The notes: generated from the sequence alone by a model not told the origin. Counted from the stretch's first letter, positions 26,280-38,575 are shown. The stretch is 64,000 nt of DNA from Alkalibacillus salilacus (GCF_030812915.1 NZ_JAUSTQ010000011.1:1-64000); one strand, 5' to 3'. Numbers and translations: made by a program.

Positions 26280-26380
26280 GATAAATCGCATCTTTTCTCG
26301 ATTTTTAATGAAGTTATTATAATGATTTCATTAAAAGGTTTTAACAATCCTATCTTATATTGTTCAGATCCTTGAGCAAG

Positions 26381-26600
26381 ATATCAGCGAGTTTTGTGAT
26401 ATATCAGCGAATTTGACTATTTATCAGCGCGTTGAACAATATATCAGCGACTTTATCAATATATCGGCGCGTTCAGCATTATTTCGGCGACTCAATCATT
26501 ATATCAGCGACCTCAGTATTATTTCGGCGACCTTAACAATATATCAACGAACGCTAAAATATTTCGGCGAGCGCTGATATAGTTGGGCGACCCTGACCCT
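26381..26600. repeat. Array of 11 units with an exact 20-bp period
   Basis: A 10-bp core close to ATATCAGCGA (variants ATTTCGGCGA, ATATCGGCGC) begins at 26381 and recurs every 20 bp through 26581 without a single phase slip. The 10-bp gaps vary but mostly end in AT or ATT. One gap, at 26571, is itself an inverted core (GCGCTGATAT). The array fills the space between the purH stop codon and the rplM upstream region. Period 20 excludes coding repeats, and the gap variation is unlike a CRISPR, whose repeats are longer. Confidence 0.9.
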
Positions 26601-28129
26601 TAGTGTTTAAAGTGACGAACACCTGTGAACACCATCGCAATTCCGTATTCATTGCATTTCTGAATCGAGTCAGCATCTCGTTTGGATCCGCCTGGTTGGA
26701 TAATCGCTGTCACACCTGCTTGGTGAGCCGCTTCAACGGTGTCATCCATTGGGAAAAAGGCGTCTGATGCCATGACCGCACCTTTTGCTTGGTCGCCAGC
26801 TTGTTCAATCGCAATTTTTGCTGCGCCTACGCGGTTCATCTGGCCAGCACCAATACCGATTGTCTGCTGATTCGCCGCTAAGACAATTGCATTAGATTTA
26901 ACGTGTTTCACAACATCCCAGCTGAATAACAATTGTTGCCATTCCGCTTCAGTTGGTTCGCGGTCTGTTGCGACGCTATAGTCAGTCATTTCCTTCGGTG
27001 CACGGTCTTCATCTTGGATCAACAGTCCACCTTTTACAGAATGCAAGGTTTGCTCAGGCGAATCTACTGTCATCGGTAGCTCGAGTAAGCGGATATTTTT
27101 CTTTTGAGTTAAAATTTCAAAAGCTCGCTCTGTATAACTCGGGGCAATCACAATTTCTAAGAAAATTTGACTCAATTGATTCGCGACTACCTCATCAATT
27201 TCTCGATTAACTGCGACAATACCACCGAAGATCGAAACGGGATCTGCTTCATATGCCCTCGTAAATGCTTGATCTAAACGATCGCCAATACCAACGCCAC
27301 ATGGATTCATATGTTTCACCGCGACGGCAGCTGGCTCGCTAAACTCTCTAACAATTTGTAAAGCTGCATTCGCATCTTGAATATTATTATAAGATAGCGC
27401 TTTTCCATGTCTTTGCTTAGCATGGACAAGCGAGGTCTCGGTAGCAAGTGGATTCGCATAAAAAGCCGCTTCTTGATGCGGATTCTCCCCATAGCGTAAT
27501 GATTCTTTTAAGTCATAGGTAATCGTCTTCGATTCAGGGAGAGTTTCCCCGGATTCATTCGTTAAGTATTCTGCGACTAGCGCATCGTACTGTGCTGTGT
27601 GGCGATATACTTTCGCTGCTAAAGCTTGATTTAGTTGCGAGCTGTCTTGAGCATCTTTCACATGATCAATCACTCGCTCATAATCACCAGGGTCGACCAC
27701 AACCGTGACATCTTGGTAATTTTTAGCTGCTGCTCTCAACATTACAGGGCCACCAATATCAATATTTTCTATCGCTTCATCATGCTCGACATCCTGTTTC
27801 GAAATCGTTTCTTTAAATGGGTAAAGATTAACGACAAGCAGGTCAATCGTCTGAATCGCTTGGTCTTGTAACGTGGCCATGTGTTGATCATCATCCCGTT
27901 TCGCTAATAAACCTGCGTGAATATGAGGATGAAGCGTCTTAACTCGACCATCCAGAATCTCTGGAAATTCGGTTACGTCTGATATCCCAATAACGGATAA
28001 ACCCGCTTCTTCTAATACTCGTTTGGTTCCACCCGTTGAAATAATCTCGAAACCCTCTTCAACGAGTTGACTCGCAAAATCTACAATCCCCGTTTTATCT
28101 GAAACACTCATTAAAGCGCGCCGTGTCAT
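26600..28129 (-). CDS. purH: Bifunctional AICAR formyltransferase/IMP cyclohydrolase
   Basis: A 509-aa protein, near the 512 aa of B. subtilis. The N-terminal MGS-like IMP cyclohydrolase domain (RALMSVSDKTG, STGGT) is followed by the AICAR transformylase domain with the catalytic KHMNPCGVG and AIIQPGGSKRD. It performs the last two steps to IMP. The ATG at 28129 is chosen from family alignment and GAGGGG 9 nt upstream; earlier in-frame starts at 28150 and 28138 overlap that site. It follows purB by 17 nt, and its stop codon abuts the 20-bp array. Confidence 0.95.
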   Translation of the reverse strand: MTRRALMSVSDKTGIVDFASQLVEEGFEIISTGGTKRVLEEAGLSVIGISDVTEFPEILDGRVKTLHPHIHAGLLAKRDDDQHMATLQDQAIQTIDLLVVNLYPFKETISKQDVEHDEAIENIDIGGPVMLRAAAKNYQDVTVVVDPGDYERVIDHVKDAQDSSQLNQALAAKVYRHTAQYDALVAEYLTNESGETLPESKTITYDLKESLRYGENPHQEAAFYANPLATETSLVHAKQRHGKALSYNNIQDANAALQIVREFSEPAAVAVKHMNPCGVGIGDRLDQAFTRAYEADPVSIFGGIVAVNREIDEVVANQLSQIFLEIVIAPSYTERAFEILTQKKNIRLLELPMTVDSPEQTLHSVKGGLLIQDEDRAPKEMTDYSVATDREPTEAEWQQLLFSWDVVKHVKSNAIVLAANQQTIGIGAGQMNRVGAAKIAIEQAGDQAKGAVMASDAFFPMDDTVEAAHQAGVTAIIQPGGSKRDADSIQKCNEYGIAMVFTGVRHFKH

Positions 28130-28146
28130 ATCTGTCATCCCCTCGT

Positions 28147-29445
28147 TCAATCATCTAGTCCTAAGCGTTCGAAAATCATATCGACATTCTTTAAATGGTA
28201 TGTCGCATCAAAACATGCTTCTAACGTTTCGCTGTCGACGTTATCTGCTATCTCAGTTGTTTGGCGAATTAACTCAGGGAATGACTGGCCTTCTTCCCAA
28301 GCTTGCATTGCTAGTGGCTGAACAAGATCATACGCACGTTCACGTGAAAATCCTTGATCGATTAAAGTGAGTAACACACGCTGAGAATAGATCAAGCCAT
28401 AAGTAGCGTCCATATTAGCGCGCATATGGTCCTCATAGACCGTTAATTTCTCAACAATACCTGAGAATCGATTTAACATATAATCGAGCGCAATCGTCGC
28501 ATCTGGCAAAATCACACGTTCAGCTGAGGAATGGGAAATGTCCCGTTCATGCCAAAGCGGTACATTTTCATAAGCCGTCATCATATAACCTCGAATCACG
28601 CGCGCCATTCCAGCCATATTTTCAGACCCGATTGGATTCCGCTTATGAGGCATTGCCGACGATCCCTTTTGACCTTTCGCAAAAAATTCCTCTACTTCGC
28701 GCGTTTCACTTTTTTGTAAGCCACGAATTTCTGTCGCCATCTTCTCGATTGATGTCGCAATCAGCGCTAAAGTGGACATATAATCAGCGTGGCGATCGCG
28801 TTGCAACGTCTGAGTCGAAATCGGTGAAGGCGTTAGTCCTAATTGTTGACAGACATAATCTTCAACATAAGGATCAATATTTGCATAAGTCCCGACAGCG
28901 CCTGATAATTTACCGACTTCAATTCCTGCTGCAGCCACTTCAAATCGTTCAATATGGCGTTTGAATTCTTCATACCATAAGGCTAGTTTCAAGCCGAATG
29001 TAGTAGGCTCTGCGTGAACGCCATGCGTCCGTCCCATCATAATGGAATATTTTTGGTCCTGTGCTTTTTGTTTCAAGACAGTTAAAAAGTGATGCAGATC
29101 TTTTCGAATAATCGTATTAGCTTGTTTAATCACATATGATAGAGCTGTATCGACCACATCTGTCGAGGTTAAGCCATAGTGGACCCACTTCTTCTCCTCG
29201 CCGAGCGTCTCAGACACGGATCGGGTAAACGCCACGACATCATGACGTGTCTCCTGTTCGATCTCATGGATTCGTTCACTATCAAATGATGCCTTTTCAC
29301 GGATTTTCTTGGCATCTTCTTTTGGAATGTCGCCTAATGCAGCCCATGCCTCAGTTGCTAACACCTCGACTTCTAACCAGGCGTTAAACCGATTTTCTTC
29401 TGTCCATATTTGTCCCATCTCTTCACGTGTATAACGTTCGATCAT
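28147..29445 (-). CDS. purB: Adenylosuccinate lyase
   Basis: A 432-aa fumarase-superfamily enzyme with the catalytic His region [14 protein letters not shown] and the signature loop [11 protein letters not shown]. It cleaves SAICAR to AICAR and adenylosuccinate to AMP. AGGAGCGGG precedes the ATG. It lies 45 nt after truA and 17 nt before purH. In B. subtilis purB is in the large pur operon, so this location inside the ribosomal-protein region is unusual. Confidence 0.96.
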   Translation of the reverse strand: MIERYTREEMGQIWTEENRFNAWLEVEVLATEAWAALGDIPKEDAKKIREKASFDSERIHEIEQETRHDVVAFTRSVSETLGEEKKWVHYGLTSTDVVDTALSYVIKQANTIIRKDLHHFLTVLKQKAQDQKYSIMMGRTHGVHAEPTTFGLKLALWYEEFKRHIERFEVAAAGIEVGKLSGAVGTYANIDPYVEDYVCQQLGLTPSPISTQTLQRDRHADYMSTLALIATSIEKMATEIRGLQKSETREVEEFFAKGQKGSSAMPHKRNPIGSENMAGMARVIRGYMMTAYENVPLWHERDISHSSAERVILPDATIALDYMLNRFSGIVEKLTVYEDHMRANMDATYGLIYSQRVLLTLIDQGFSRERAYDLVQPLAMQAWEEGQSFPELIRQTTEIADNVDSETLEACFDATYHLKNVDMIFERLGLDD

Positions 29446-29490
29446 CTCATCCCGCTCCTATCTCTAACCAAACTTATCTCGATTTCTCAA

Positions 29491-30228
29491 TTAATAGATC
29501 ACTTGCCACAAAAATAACCCGTGACTAGGGGCTGTCATCCCGACTTTTTGCCTGTCTAATGTTGCAAATGCCTCATCAATACAGGTCGATTCCTTTTTAT
29601 TTAGCCCGATTTCGACTAATGTTCCGACAATAATTCGGACCATGTGCGTGAGAAAGCCGTCACCTTTTACTTCAAAAACAATACGGCCATTATCTTCCCA
29701 AATATCAATAGCATTCACTGTTCGTGTTTTATCTCCAGTGACATTAGACTTAGATGCAGAAAAAGGCGTGAAATCATGAGTACCGACGATTTTTTCAGCC
29801 GCTACCTTCATCAAACCTACGTCTACCTGTTTCATGACATGCCATTCGTACTGCCGATTAAATAAATCATAATGACGTTGATTCAACACGACATAGCGAT
29901 AAATTTTCCCTTGAGCACTCTTCCGTGCATGAAATTGTTCATCAACTTTCTCGACTCGTTGCACTTGCACATCTGATGGTAATAAGGTTTGTAGAGCTTG
30001 GTGCCACGCCGAACAATCCAACGTTAAGCGCGTATTAAAATGAATGACTTGATCTAACGCGTGCACCCCCGAGTCAGTTCTACCAGATGAATAAATCCGA
30101 ATATCTTCACGATGCATTTTCTTTAAGGCTTGTTCGATCACCAATTGAACTGTTCGTTCATTTGTCTGCACCTGATAACCAGCAAAATGTGTGCCATCAT
30201 AAGCGATATGTACTTTAATTCGTTCCAC
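29491..30228 (-). CDS. truA: tRNA pseudouridine(38-40) synthase
   Basis: A 245-aa TruA with the catalytic Asp52 in SSGRTDSGVHALDQV and an early YDGTHFAGYQ. It modifies the anticodon stem of many tRNAs. The start is GTG, with GGGGAG just upstream. It follows ecfT by 12 nt, as in B. subtilis, but is followed here by purB instead of rplM. Confidence 0.95.
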   Translation of the reverse strand: MERIKVHIAYDGTHFAGYQVQTNERTVQLVIEQALKKMHREDIRIYSSGRTDSGVHALDQVIHFNTRLTLDCSAWHQALQTLLPSDVQVQRVEKVDEQFHARKSAQGKIYRYVVLNQRHYDLFNRQYEWHVMKQVDVGLMKVAAEKIVGTHDFTPFSASKSNVTGDKTRTVNAIDIWEDNGRIVFEVKGDGFLTHMVRIIVGTLVEIGLNKKESTCIDEAFATLDRQKVGMTAPSHGLFLWQVIY

Positions 30229-30240
30229 ATTAACTCCCCT

Positions 30241-31038
30241 TTACCCTGTCATCAGATAAATTGATACCGTTGCCGTCGTCATCAGACATACGATGATATA
30301 ATCCATTGTCCTAAAAGCGATTTGCCGATAAGATGTACGATGGTCAGCCCCTTGATAACCTCGCGCCTCCATAGCCATAGCTAATGCTTCAGCTCGTTTA
30401 AAGGCACTTATAAACAACGGAATTAATAACGGTAATAAAGCCTTAAGTCGATCTCTCAATCGTCCTCGCGTATAATCAAGACCTCTAGCTGCTTGAGCCT
30501 TTGAGATCTTATCCATCTCTTCTGTCATAGTTGGGATTAACCTTAATGAGATCGCCATCATAATCGCCAATTCATTGATAGGTAGCCCCAACCTTGTCAA
30601 CGGCGCTAAAAACCACCTCATCGCATCTGTGATCGCTAATGGTGGTGTCGTTAACGTCAGGAGTGTTGCCATAACAATCATCAGAAGCAAACGGCTAGCA
30701 ATCTCGCCACCTTGTATAAAACCTTGATCATAAATAATGAATCCAAACACATCAAATAAGGCTTCACCATCACGTTGAAATAAAACGTGAAAGATAAAGG
30801 TAATCACGACGAGCCACCATACTGGCTTTAACCCTTTGATTAAATAGGTTATCGGGATTGTTGATAATAAAACACAACCCAATACAAACCCGTATAATAA
30901 GCTATAAATGAACAAGCGGTCAATGACAAACATCGTGATCACAAACAAAATGAGCGAAATGATTTTCGTCCGTGGATCTAATCTATGTATGAATGAATCT
31001 CTCGGAATATACTGGCCTAAAATAAATGATTGCTTCAC
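30241..31038 (-). CDS. ecfT: Energy-coupling factor transporter transmembrane protein EcfT
   Basis: A 265-aa membrane protein with five to six helices and the two coupling motifs AQAARGLD and AMEARGY that contact the ATPases. It is the shared T-component for vitamin-specific S-components encoded elsewhere. Its GTG start overlaps the ecfA2 stop (GTGA), indicating translational coupling. Confidence 0.93.
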   Translation of the reverse strand: MKQSFILGQYIPRDSFIHRLDPRTKIISLILFVITMFVIDRLFIYSLLYGFVLGCVLLSTIPITYLIKGLKPVWWLVVITFIFHVLFQRDGEALFDVFGFIIYDQGFIQGGEIASRLLLMIVMATLLTLTTPPLAITDAMRWFLAPLTRLGLPINELAIMMAISLRLIPTMTEEMDKISKAQAARGLDYTRGRLRDRLKALLPLLIPLFISAFKRAEALAMAMEARGYQGADHRTSYRQIAFRTMDYIIVCLMTTATVSIYLMTG

Positions 31039-31901
31039 TTGTTAGCACCAGCCTTTATCCGATTAATTAAAGCCTGGCTGACTGTAACGACCGTTGCTTC
31101 ATGACCATTCCAGTTCACATCTAAAGTTTGTTTCATGTAATCAACGAATTTAATCGATTCAGGAGGAGCTAAACCAATCGCTTCTAACTGATCTCGTTTT
31201 TCTATTAAATGTTTCGGAGAGGTGACACGGTCGATACAACCGTCATTTAATACCACAAGCTGATCAGCATAAGCCATAGCATCTTCCATATTATGAGTCA
31301 CTAAAACGACCGTTTTACCCTTTTCTTCATTTAAATACCTAAATAATTGTAGCAGTTGCTTTTTACCGACTGGGTCTAGTCCGGCCGTCGGTTCGTCTAA
31401 GACAAGTACTTCTGAATCTAAAATTAACACACTTGCTAAGGCGACCCGCTTCATTTGTCCGCCACTTAATGTAAAAGGTGACCGTTCTAAAAATGATTCA
31501 TCAAGTCCTACATCCTGTAATACTTGAGGCAATTGGGCCTCAAGTTGTGCGAGGTCTAACCCAAAGTTCTTTGGACCAAACAACAATTCTTGTTTTACCG
31601 TCTCCTCAAACAATTGATGCTCTGGATATTGAAATACAAGACCAACTCGCCTTCGCAACTCTTTTAATGGTTTAGCTTTAACACCTGGTAATCTAGTGTT
31701 ACCAATCGTGACAGTCCCTGATGTTGGTTGTAATAACCCATTTAACTGTTGTAATAAGGTTGATTTTCCTGAACCTGTTCGGCCAACAATCGCCGTAAAA
31801 GACTGTGATGGAATCGTAAATGAAAGATCTTGTAAGGCAACATGCTCGAGTGGGGTATTCGGTTGATAAATATAGTCTACGTCTTCAAATACAATCTCCA
31901 T
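31035..31901 (-). CDS. ecfA2: Energy-coupling factor ATPase EcfA2
   Basis: A 288-aa ABC ATPase with Walker A GRTGSGKST, signature LSGGQMKR and Walker B VLVLDEPTAGLDP. It pairs with EcfA1 under EcfT to power vitamin import. The ATG overlaps the end of ecfA1 by 25 nt; GGTGGATG is a plausible ribosome binding site. Confidence 0.94.
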   Translation of the reverse strand: MEIVFEDVDYIYQPNTPLEHVALQDLSFTIPSQSFTAIVGRTGSGKSTLLQQLNGLLQPTSGTVTIGNTRLPGVKAKPLKELRRRVGLVFQYPEHQLFEETVKQELLFGPKNFGLDLAQLEAQLPQVLQDVGLDESFLERSPFTLSGGQMKRVALASVLILDSEVLVLDEPTAGLDPVGKKQLLQLFRYLNEEKGKTVVLVTHNMEDAMAYADQLVVLNDGCIDRVTSPKHLIEKRDQLEAIGLAPPESIKFVDYMKQTLDVNWNGHEATVVTVSQALINRIKAGANK

Positions 31902-32704
31902 AATTCATCCACCAGTTCTTCATAGTGTAAGGGCTCTTGCGTAACGGTGATCGACTGTCTGCTTAATTGCTGATAGACTTTAGTGACAAACGGTGGTTCA
32001 AGACCGACCTCATGTAATTGATCGCCTTTCTCCAGAAACTCTCTTGGCTTGCCATCAAACCAAACAGTACCTTCATTCAATGTGATCACACGATCAGCTA
32101 AAGCGGCTTCATTCAAGTCGTGTGTAACCATTATAACCGTCACATCAAGTTGTTCATGGAGTTCTTGTATAATTGATAACACTTGTTCCTTCCCGATTGG
32201 GTCCAACATTGACGTGGCTTCGTCTAACACAATCACTTCTGGCTGCATCGCTAATACACTCGCTAAAGCCACACGTTGCTTCTGACCACCTGATAAGCGT
32301 GACGGTTCGTGATTTTTATAAGCTGTCATGTCGACCTGTTCAAGACTCTGATCGATCCGTTTAATCATCGTATCACGTGGGACAGCCAGGTTTTCTAACC
32401 CAAAGGCCACATCATCAGCGACGGTAGTTCCGACAAATTGATTTTCAGGATTTTGAAAAACCATACCAATTTGTGTCCGGACTTGGTGCTTTGATTCACT
32501 AGTTATGACGGTATGATTCACCCGCACAACGCCACTTGTTGCTAAACATAAACCGTTAAGCAATTTAGCTAATGTTGACTTGCCTGAACCATTACGTCCA
32601 ACAATCGCGACCCATTCACCTTGTTCGATGGTGAGATTAAGGTTTTCAAAGACATGACTTGCTTCGTTTTGATAACGAAAAGAAACTTGCTCCAACTCAA
32701 TCAA
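31877..32704 (-). CDS. ecfA1: Energy-coupling factor ATPase EcfA1
   Basis: A 275-aa ABC ATPase with GRNGSGKST, LSGGQKQR and VLDEATSMLDP. It is the first gene of ecfA1-ecfA2-ecfT-truA. A TTG start at 32704 is preferred because AAGGAG lies 8 nt upstream; the farther GTG at 32713 overlaps that site. The rplQ terminator is only about 40 bp upstream, leaving little room for a separate promoter. Confidence 0.93.
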   Translation of the reverse strand: MIELEQVSFRYQNEASHVFENLNLTIEQGEWVAIVGRNGSGKSTLAKLLNGLCLATSGVVRVNHTVITSESKHQVRTQIGMVFQNPENQFVGTTVADDVAFGLENLAVPRDTMIKRIDQSLEQVDMTAYKNHEPSRLSGGQKQRVALASVLAMQPEVIVLDEATSMLDPIGKEQVLSIIQELHEQLDVTVIMVTHDLNEAALADRVITLNEGTVWFDGKPREFLEKGDQLHEVGLEPPFVTKVYQQLSRQSITVTQEPLHYEELVDELWRLYLKT

Positions 32705-32751
32705 TCCGCGCACTCCTTAGGTTTACTTTCTGTCATTATAGCATAAAAAAA

Positions 32752-32787
32752 GGGTTCAGTTCTCACTTATATGAGATCTGAACTCCC
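32752..32787 (-). terminator. Terminator of the S10-spc-alpha cluster
   Basis: A stem of about 14 bp with a single internal mismatch (GGGTTCAG..TCTCA with TGAGA..CTGAACTCCC), followed by seven T on the minus strand, 22 nt after rplQ. Confidence 0.85.
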
Positions 32788-32808
32788 CTCTTTTAATGAA
32801 TCATTCAA

Positions 32809-33171
32809 TTAGTCAACTAATTCAATAATCACTGTTTTTGCTCCGTCACCTTTGCGTTCACCTAGTTTAAGGATACGAGTGTATCCACCTTGGCGCTCTT
32901 CAAAACGTGGAGCAATATCAGAGAATAATTTTTGTAACGCGTCAGTACCTTCTTCATCTGCTTCAACTTTACGCAAGAATGAAGCTGCTTGTCGACGAGC
33001 ATGAAGGTCGCCACGCTTACCTAGCGTAATAATTTTCTCAACGACTGGGCGTAACTCTTTCGCTTTTGATTCTGTCGTTTCAATGCGCTCATGAACGATC
33101 AGATCAGTCGCTAAGTTACGTAGAAGAGCCATACGTTGTTCAGTCGTACGACCTAATTTCGCTTTTGCCAT
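32809..33171 (-). CDS. rplQ: 50S ribosomal protein L17
   Basis: A 120-aa protein with [20 protein letters not shown] and the family's Arg/Lys-rich middle. The ATG at 33171 is chosen: AAAGGAGGT lies 8 nt upstream, and the family starts there. It is the last gene of the alpha operon, after rpoA. Confidence 0.97.
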   Translation of the reverse strand: MAKAKLGRTTEQRMALLRNLATDLIVHERIETTESKAKELRPVVEKIITLGKRGDLHARRQAASFLRKVEADEEGTDALQKLFSDIAPRFEERQGGYTRILKLGERKGDGAKTVIIELVD

Positions 33172-33215
33172 CCTTAAAGACCTCCTTTGCATAGGGATTG
33201 ACTGTGATGCATCTA

Positions 33216-34160
33216 TTAATCGTCTTTACGTAAGCCTAAGTTAAGAGCATGAAGTTTGTGTTTCACTTCATCAAGAGATTTACGTCCTAAGTTACGAACT
33301 TTCATCATGTCTTCTTCAGATTTCTGTGTTAGTTCTTGTACAGTATTGATTCCCGCACGTTTTAAGCAATTATATGAACGAACTGATAGATCCAGTTCTT
33401 CAATTGTCATTTCTAACACTTTTTCTTTTTGGTCTTCTTCTTTCTCGACCATAATGTCTGCGCTTTGTGCTTCGTCTGTTAAGCCAACAAAAACATTTAA
33501 GTGCTCAGTAAACACTTTAGCACCTAGAGAAATAGCTTCTTCAGGGCGAATGCTTCCGTCTGTCCACACATCAAGCGTTAATTTATCATAATTCGTGACT
33601 TGACCAACACGTGTATTTTCGACTTGGTACGTCACACGTTCTACTGGTGTGAAGATTGAATCAACTGGAATAACGCCAATTGGTTGTTCGTCTTTTTTGT
33701 TATACTCTGCTGGGCGATAACCACGGCCTTTTTCAGCATTAATTTTCATGCTTAATTTACCGTTACCAGTGATTGTCGCAATCTTTAGCTCAGGGTTTAA
33801 TACTTCGACATCGCTATCATGTTGAATATCTGCAGCTGTGACGTCACCTTCACCACTTGCATCAATTTCTAATGTCTTCGCATCATCAGAATAAATCTTC
33901 AAAGCTAGCTTTTTCAGATTTAAAATAATGGTCGTGACATCTTCCATCACATATTCAAGTGTTGTGAATTCATGTAACGCTCCTTCAATTTGTACGGATG
34001 TTACAGCTGATCCTGGTAGGGAGGATAGTAAGATACGACGTAAGGAGTTCCCCATCGTTGTACCATATCCACGCTCTAATGGTTCAATTACGAATTTGCC
34101 GAATTTAGCATCGTTACTAACTTCGACCGTTTCCACTTTCGGTTTTTCAATTTCAATCAT
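33216..34160 (-). CDS. rpoA: RNA polymerase subunit alpha
   Basis: A 314-aa protein, the same length as in B. subtilis. The N-terminal assembly domain contains [20 protein letters not shown]. The C-terminal domain ends in two helix-hairpin-helix elements ([27 protein letters not shown]) that contact DNA UP elements and activators. GGAGGG precedes the ATG. Confidence 0.98.
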   Translation of the reverse strand: MIEIEKPKVETVEVSNDAKFGKFVIEPLERGYGTTMGNSLRRILLSSLPGSAVTSVQIEGALHEFTTLEYVMEDVTTIILNLKKLALKIYSDDAKTLEIDASGEGDVTAADIQHDSDVEVLNPELKIATITGNGKLSMKINAEKGRGYRPAEYNKKDEQPIGVIPVDSIFTPVERVTYQVENTRVGQVTNYDKLTLDVWTDGSIRPEEAISLGAKVFTEHLNVFVGLTDEAQSADIMVEKEEDQKEKVLEMTIEELDLSVRSYNCLKRAGINTVQELTQKSEEDMMKVRNLGRKSLDEVKHKLHALNLGLRKDD

Positions 34161-34326
34161 TCACAAAACCCTCCTTCAAAACGTCGAAAAAACGATGAGA
34201 TCCATCGTTATTCCCAAAACGGGCGGGATCCACGCTAAAACGCGGATCAATCCCAAAATAACCGTGCTATACTTTTAAAGCTATCATATCCCATTATAGA
34301 CGGGCTGACAAATTATATACGCCAGA

Positions 34327-34728
<402 letters not shown>

Positions 34729-34754
34729 GACAAGCATACCTCCTTTTTAATCAA

Positions 34755-35120
34755 TTATTTTCTCTTGTTTGCTACTGTACGACGTGGACCTTTACGTGTA
34801 CGAGAGTTGTTCTTAGTCTTCTGACCACGTGTTGGTAAGCCACGACGATGACGGAGTCCACGATATGAACCAATTTCAATTAAACGTTTGATGTTAAGTG
34901 ACTCTTCACGACGTAAGTCACCTTCAACTGTATAATTGTCTGTTGCTTTACGGATGTTAGCTAACTCTTCTTCCGTTAGATCACGGACACGAGTTGTTTC
35001 ACTAACGCCTGCTTCTGCAACAATTTCACTAGCTGTTGTATGGCTAACACCATAAATGTATGTTAACGCGATGACAACACGCTTCTCACGTGGAATATCT
35101 ACACCTGCAATACGAGCCAT
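34755..35120 (-). CDS. rpsM: 30S ribosomal protein S13
   Basis: A 121-aa protein, the usual length. It starts [14 protein letters not shown], contains a helix-hairpin-helix region ([13 protein letters not shown]), and ends in a basic tail with [19 protein letters not shown]. It lies in the subunit head near the P-site tRNA. AAGGAGG is about 12 nt before the ATG. Confidence 0.97.
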   Translation of the reverse strand: MARIAGVDIPREKRVVIALTYIYGVSHTTASEIVAEAGVSETTRVRDLTEEELANIRKATDNYTVEGDLRREESLNIKRLIEIGSYRGLRHRRGLPTRGQKTKNNSRTRKGPRRTVANKRK

Positions 35121-35144
35121 GAGTGCATTGCACCTCCTTTTGTT

Positions 35145-35273
<129 letters not shown>

Positions 35274-35292
35274 TTAGATCGGAGTCTTTTCG

Positions 35293-35511
35293 TTATTTAT
35301 AACGGTACGTGATACGACCTCTTGATAAATCATAAGGTGACATCTCTACTGTCACTTTGTCACCTGGTAAAATACGAATGAAGTGCATACGAATCTTACC
35401 AGAAACATGGGCTAGGATTTCGTGTCCATTTTCTAACTCCACTTTAAACATTGCGTTCGGTAGAGTTTCCTGGACCGTTCCTTCCATTTCAATTACATCG
35501 TCTTTCGCCAT
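35293..35511 (-). CDS. infA: Translation initiation factor IF-1
   Basis: A 72-aa OB-fold protein with [18 protein letters not shown] and [17 protein letters not shown]. It occupies the ribosomal A site during initiation. The length is identical to the B. subtilis protein. GGGAGA lies before the ATG. Confidence 0.97.
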   Translation of the reverse strand: MAKDDVIEMEGTVQETLPNAMFKVELENGHEILAHVSGKIRMHFIRILPGDKVTVEMSPYDLSRGRITYRYK

Positions 35512-35531
35512 CGAGAGAATCTCCCTTCTTC

Positions 35532-35828
35532 TTAACCTGTCATCAGTTCGTTGACAAATTTTGATATTGCGAAGCGAAGTTTTCCATTAGTCACTCGACC
35601 TGTTTCTTCTAAGCTGCGGTTTACTTCTGGAGAAACATAATCAATCAATTCGACATGATGAAGGTTCTTTCGTTTTGGTCGATCGAACTTACGCTTTTCA
35701 CCATCTGCTAGCTTAACAAACTTCTGGTCATCAAATCCAATAATAACTGCATATTGGTCTGATTCTCTTCCTCGTTTTATCCTCACTAACTGTCCTAACT
35801 CCGGACATCGCGAATCTCCATCGTTCAA
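35532..35828 (-). CDS. KOW-domain RNA-binding protein (YbzG-like)
   Basis: A 98-aa protein with one KOW-type SH3-like motif ([20 protein letters not shown]) and a basic stretch [11 protein letters not shown], similar to the L14e-like KOW protein found between map and infA in B. subtilis and relatives. It probably binds ribosomal RNA; its function is not established. The start is TTG with GAAGGTGATG upstream. Confidence 0.75.
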   Translation of the reverse strand: MNDGDSRCPELGQLVRIKRGRESDQYAVIIGFDDQKFVKLADGEKRKFDRPKRKNLHHVELIDYVSPEVNRSLEETGRVTNGKLRFAISKFVNELMTG

Positions 35829-35844
35829 CCGTCATCACCTTCAC

Positions 35845-37268
<1,424 letters not shown>

Positions 37269-37282
37269 TTACATCAGAGCGA

Positions 37283-38575
37283 CTATTTAATAAAGCCGCG
37301 ATAATGACGTTTTACTAATTGGCTTTCTAATTGTTTCATTGTATTTAATGCAACACCGACAACGATTAGAAGACTCGTACCGCCAATTTGAACAGATGCA
37401 GGTAAGTCAGCAATACTTCCTAACATAATCGGGAAGATCGCAACAACAGCTAAGAATAGCGCGCCTACAAACGTTAAACGATACATGACACGTGTTAAAT
37501 ACGTCTCAGTATTCTTGCCTGGTCGAATACCTGGTACATATCCACCTTGCTTCTGTAAGTTCTCAGCCATTTGTTCAGGGTTAACTTGAACAAATGTATA
37601 GAAATACGTGAAAGCAATAATTAAGCCAAAGTAGATGACCATTCCTACCGGCTCAGTGTAATCGAATACCCAAGCCATTGTTTGTGCAAATTCGTTACCT
37701 TCAAAGAATTGGGCTATTGTCCGAGGTGCCATGATAAACGCAATTGCAAAAATGATCGGAATAACGCCTGCTGCATTTACCTTTAATGGTAAATGCGTTG
37801 ACTGTCCTCCAACTGGAGAACGATTAACAGTTCTTTTTGCATACTGAATCGGAATCTTACGTAATGCTTGTTGAATAAAGATAACGCCTACGATAACAGC
37901 AATAACAACAAGACCTATAATTCCTATTACAGCCAAGTTAATGAACAGTTGATCACCAGCACCTGAAATATAAGTTTCATAAAGCTGGTTCACACCATTT
38001 GGTATTCCGGCCACAATACCTGCAAAAATGATAATTGAAATTCCGTTACCGACACCGAATTCAGTGATTTGTTCACCAAGCCACATCAAGAATGTCGTTC
38101 CACCAGTTAGGACGATCGCAATCGTTAAGTAAGTCACAATCCCTGGATTACTTATTAATGCACCATCTGTCATCTGGTTGAAGCCAATTGACATTCCAAT
38201 ACCTTGGAGAAAAGCCAAAACCACTGTGAAATAACGTGTAAATTGGGCTAATTTACGACGTCCCATTTCACCTTGTTTACGCCATTCAGTAAACTTTGGA
38301 ACAACATCCATTTGTAACAACTGCATGATAATCGCAGCTGTGATGTATGGGAAGATGTTCATCGCAAAGATCGAGAACTGACTTAATGCGCCTCCTCCGA
38401 ATGTATCAATAAACCCAAAGCTATTGGTTTCATTCATCATTGTAAGAGCATCACTATCAGTGAACGGAACAGGGATGAACGTTCCTAGTCGAAATACAAT
38501 TAAAATGGCAAGCGTGAAAAGGATTTTCTGTCTAATGTCGGCCACGCGAAACAAATTGGAAAATGTGCGGAACAT
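37283..38575 (-). CDS. secY: Protein translocase subunit SecY
   Basis: A 430-aa protein with ten membrane helices, the plug-region segment after helix 1 and the conserved cytoplasmic loop KRTVNRSPVGGQSTHLPLK. It forms the protein-conducting channel with SecE and SecG. Its ATG overlaps the rplO stop by one base (TAATG). Confidence 0.97.
   Translation of the reverse strand: MFRTFSNLFRVADIRQKILFTLAILIVFRLGTFIPVPFTDSDALTMMNETNSFGFIDTFGGGALSQFSIFAMNIFPYITAAIIMQLLQMDVVPKFTEWRKQGEMGRRKLAQFTRYFTVVLAFLQGIGMSIGFNQMTDGALISNPGIVTYLTIAIVLTGGTTFLMWLGEQITEFGVGNGISIIIFAGIVAGIPNGVNQLYETYISGAGDQLFINLAVIGIIGLVVIAVIVGVIFIQQALRKIPIQYAKRTVNRSPVGGQSTHLPLKVNAAGVIPIIFAIAFIMAPRTIAQFFEGNEFAQTMAWVFDYTEPVGMVIYFGLIIAFTYFYTFVQVNPEQMAENLQKQGGYVPGIRPGKNTETYLTRVMYRLTFVGALFLAVVAIFPIMLGSIADLPASVQIGGTSLLIVVGVALNTMKQLESQLVKRHYRGFIK

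Noticed and set aside
26381-26600. CRISPR array
   Set aside because: The repeated core is only 10 bp and degenerate, gaps are 10 bp, and no cas genes are in the window.
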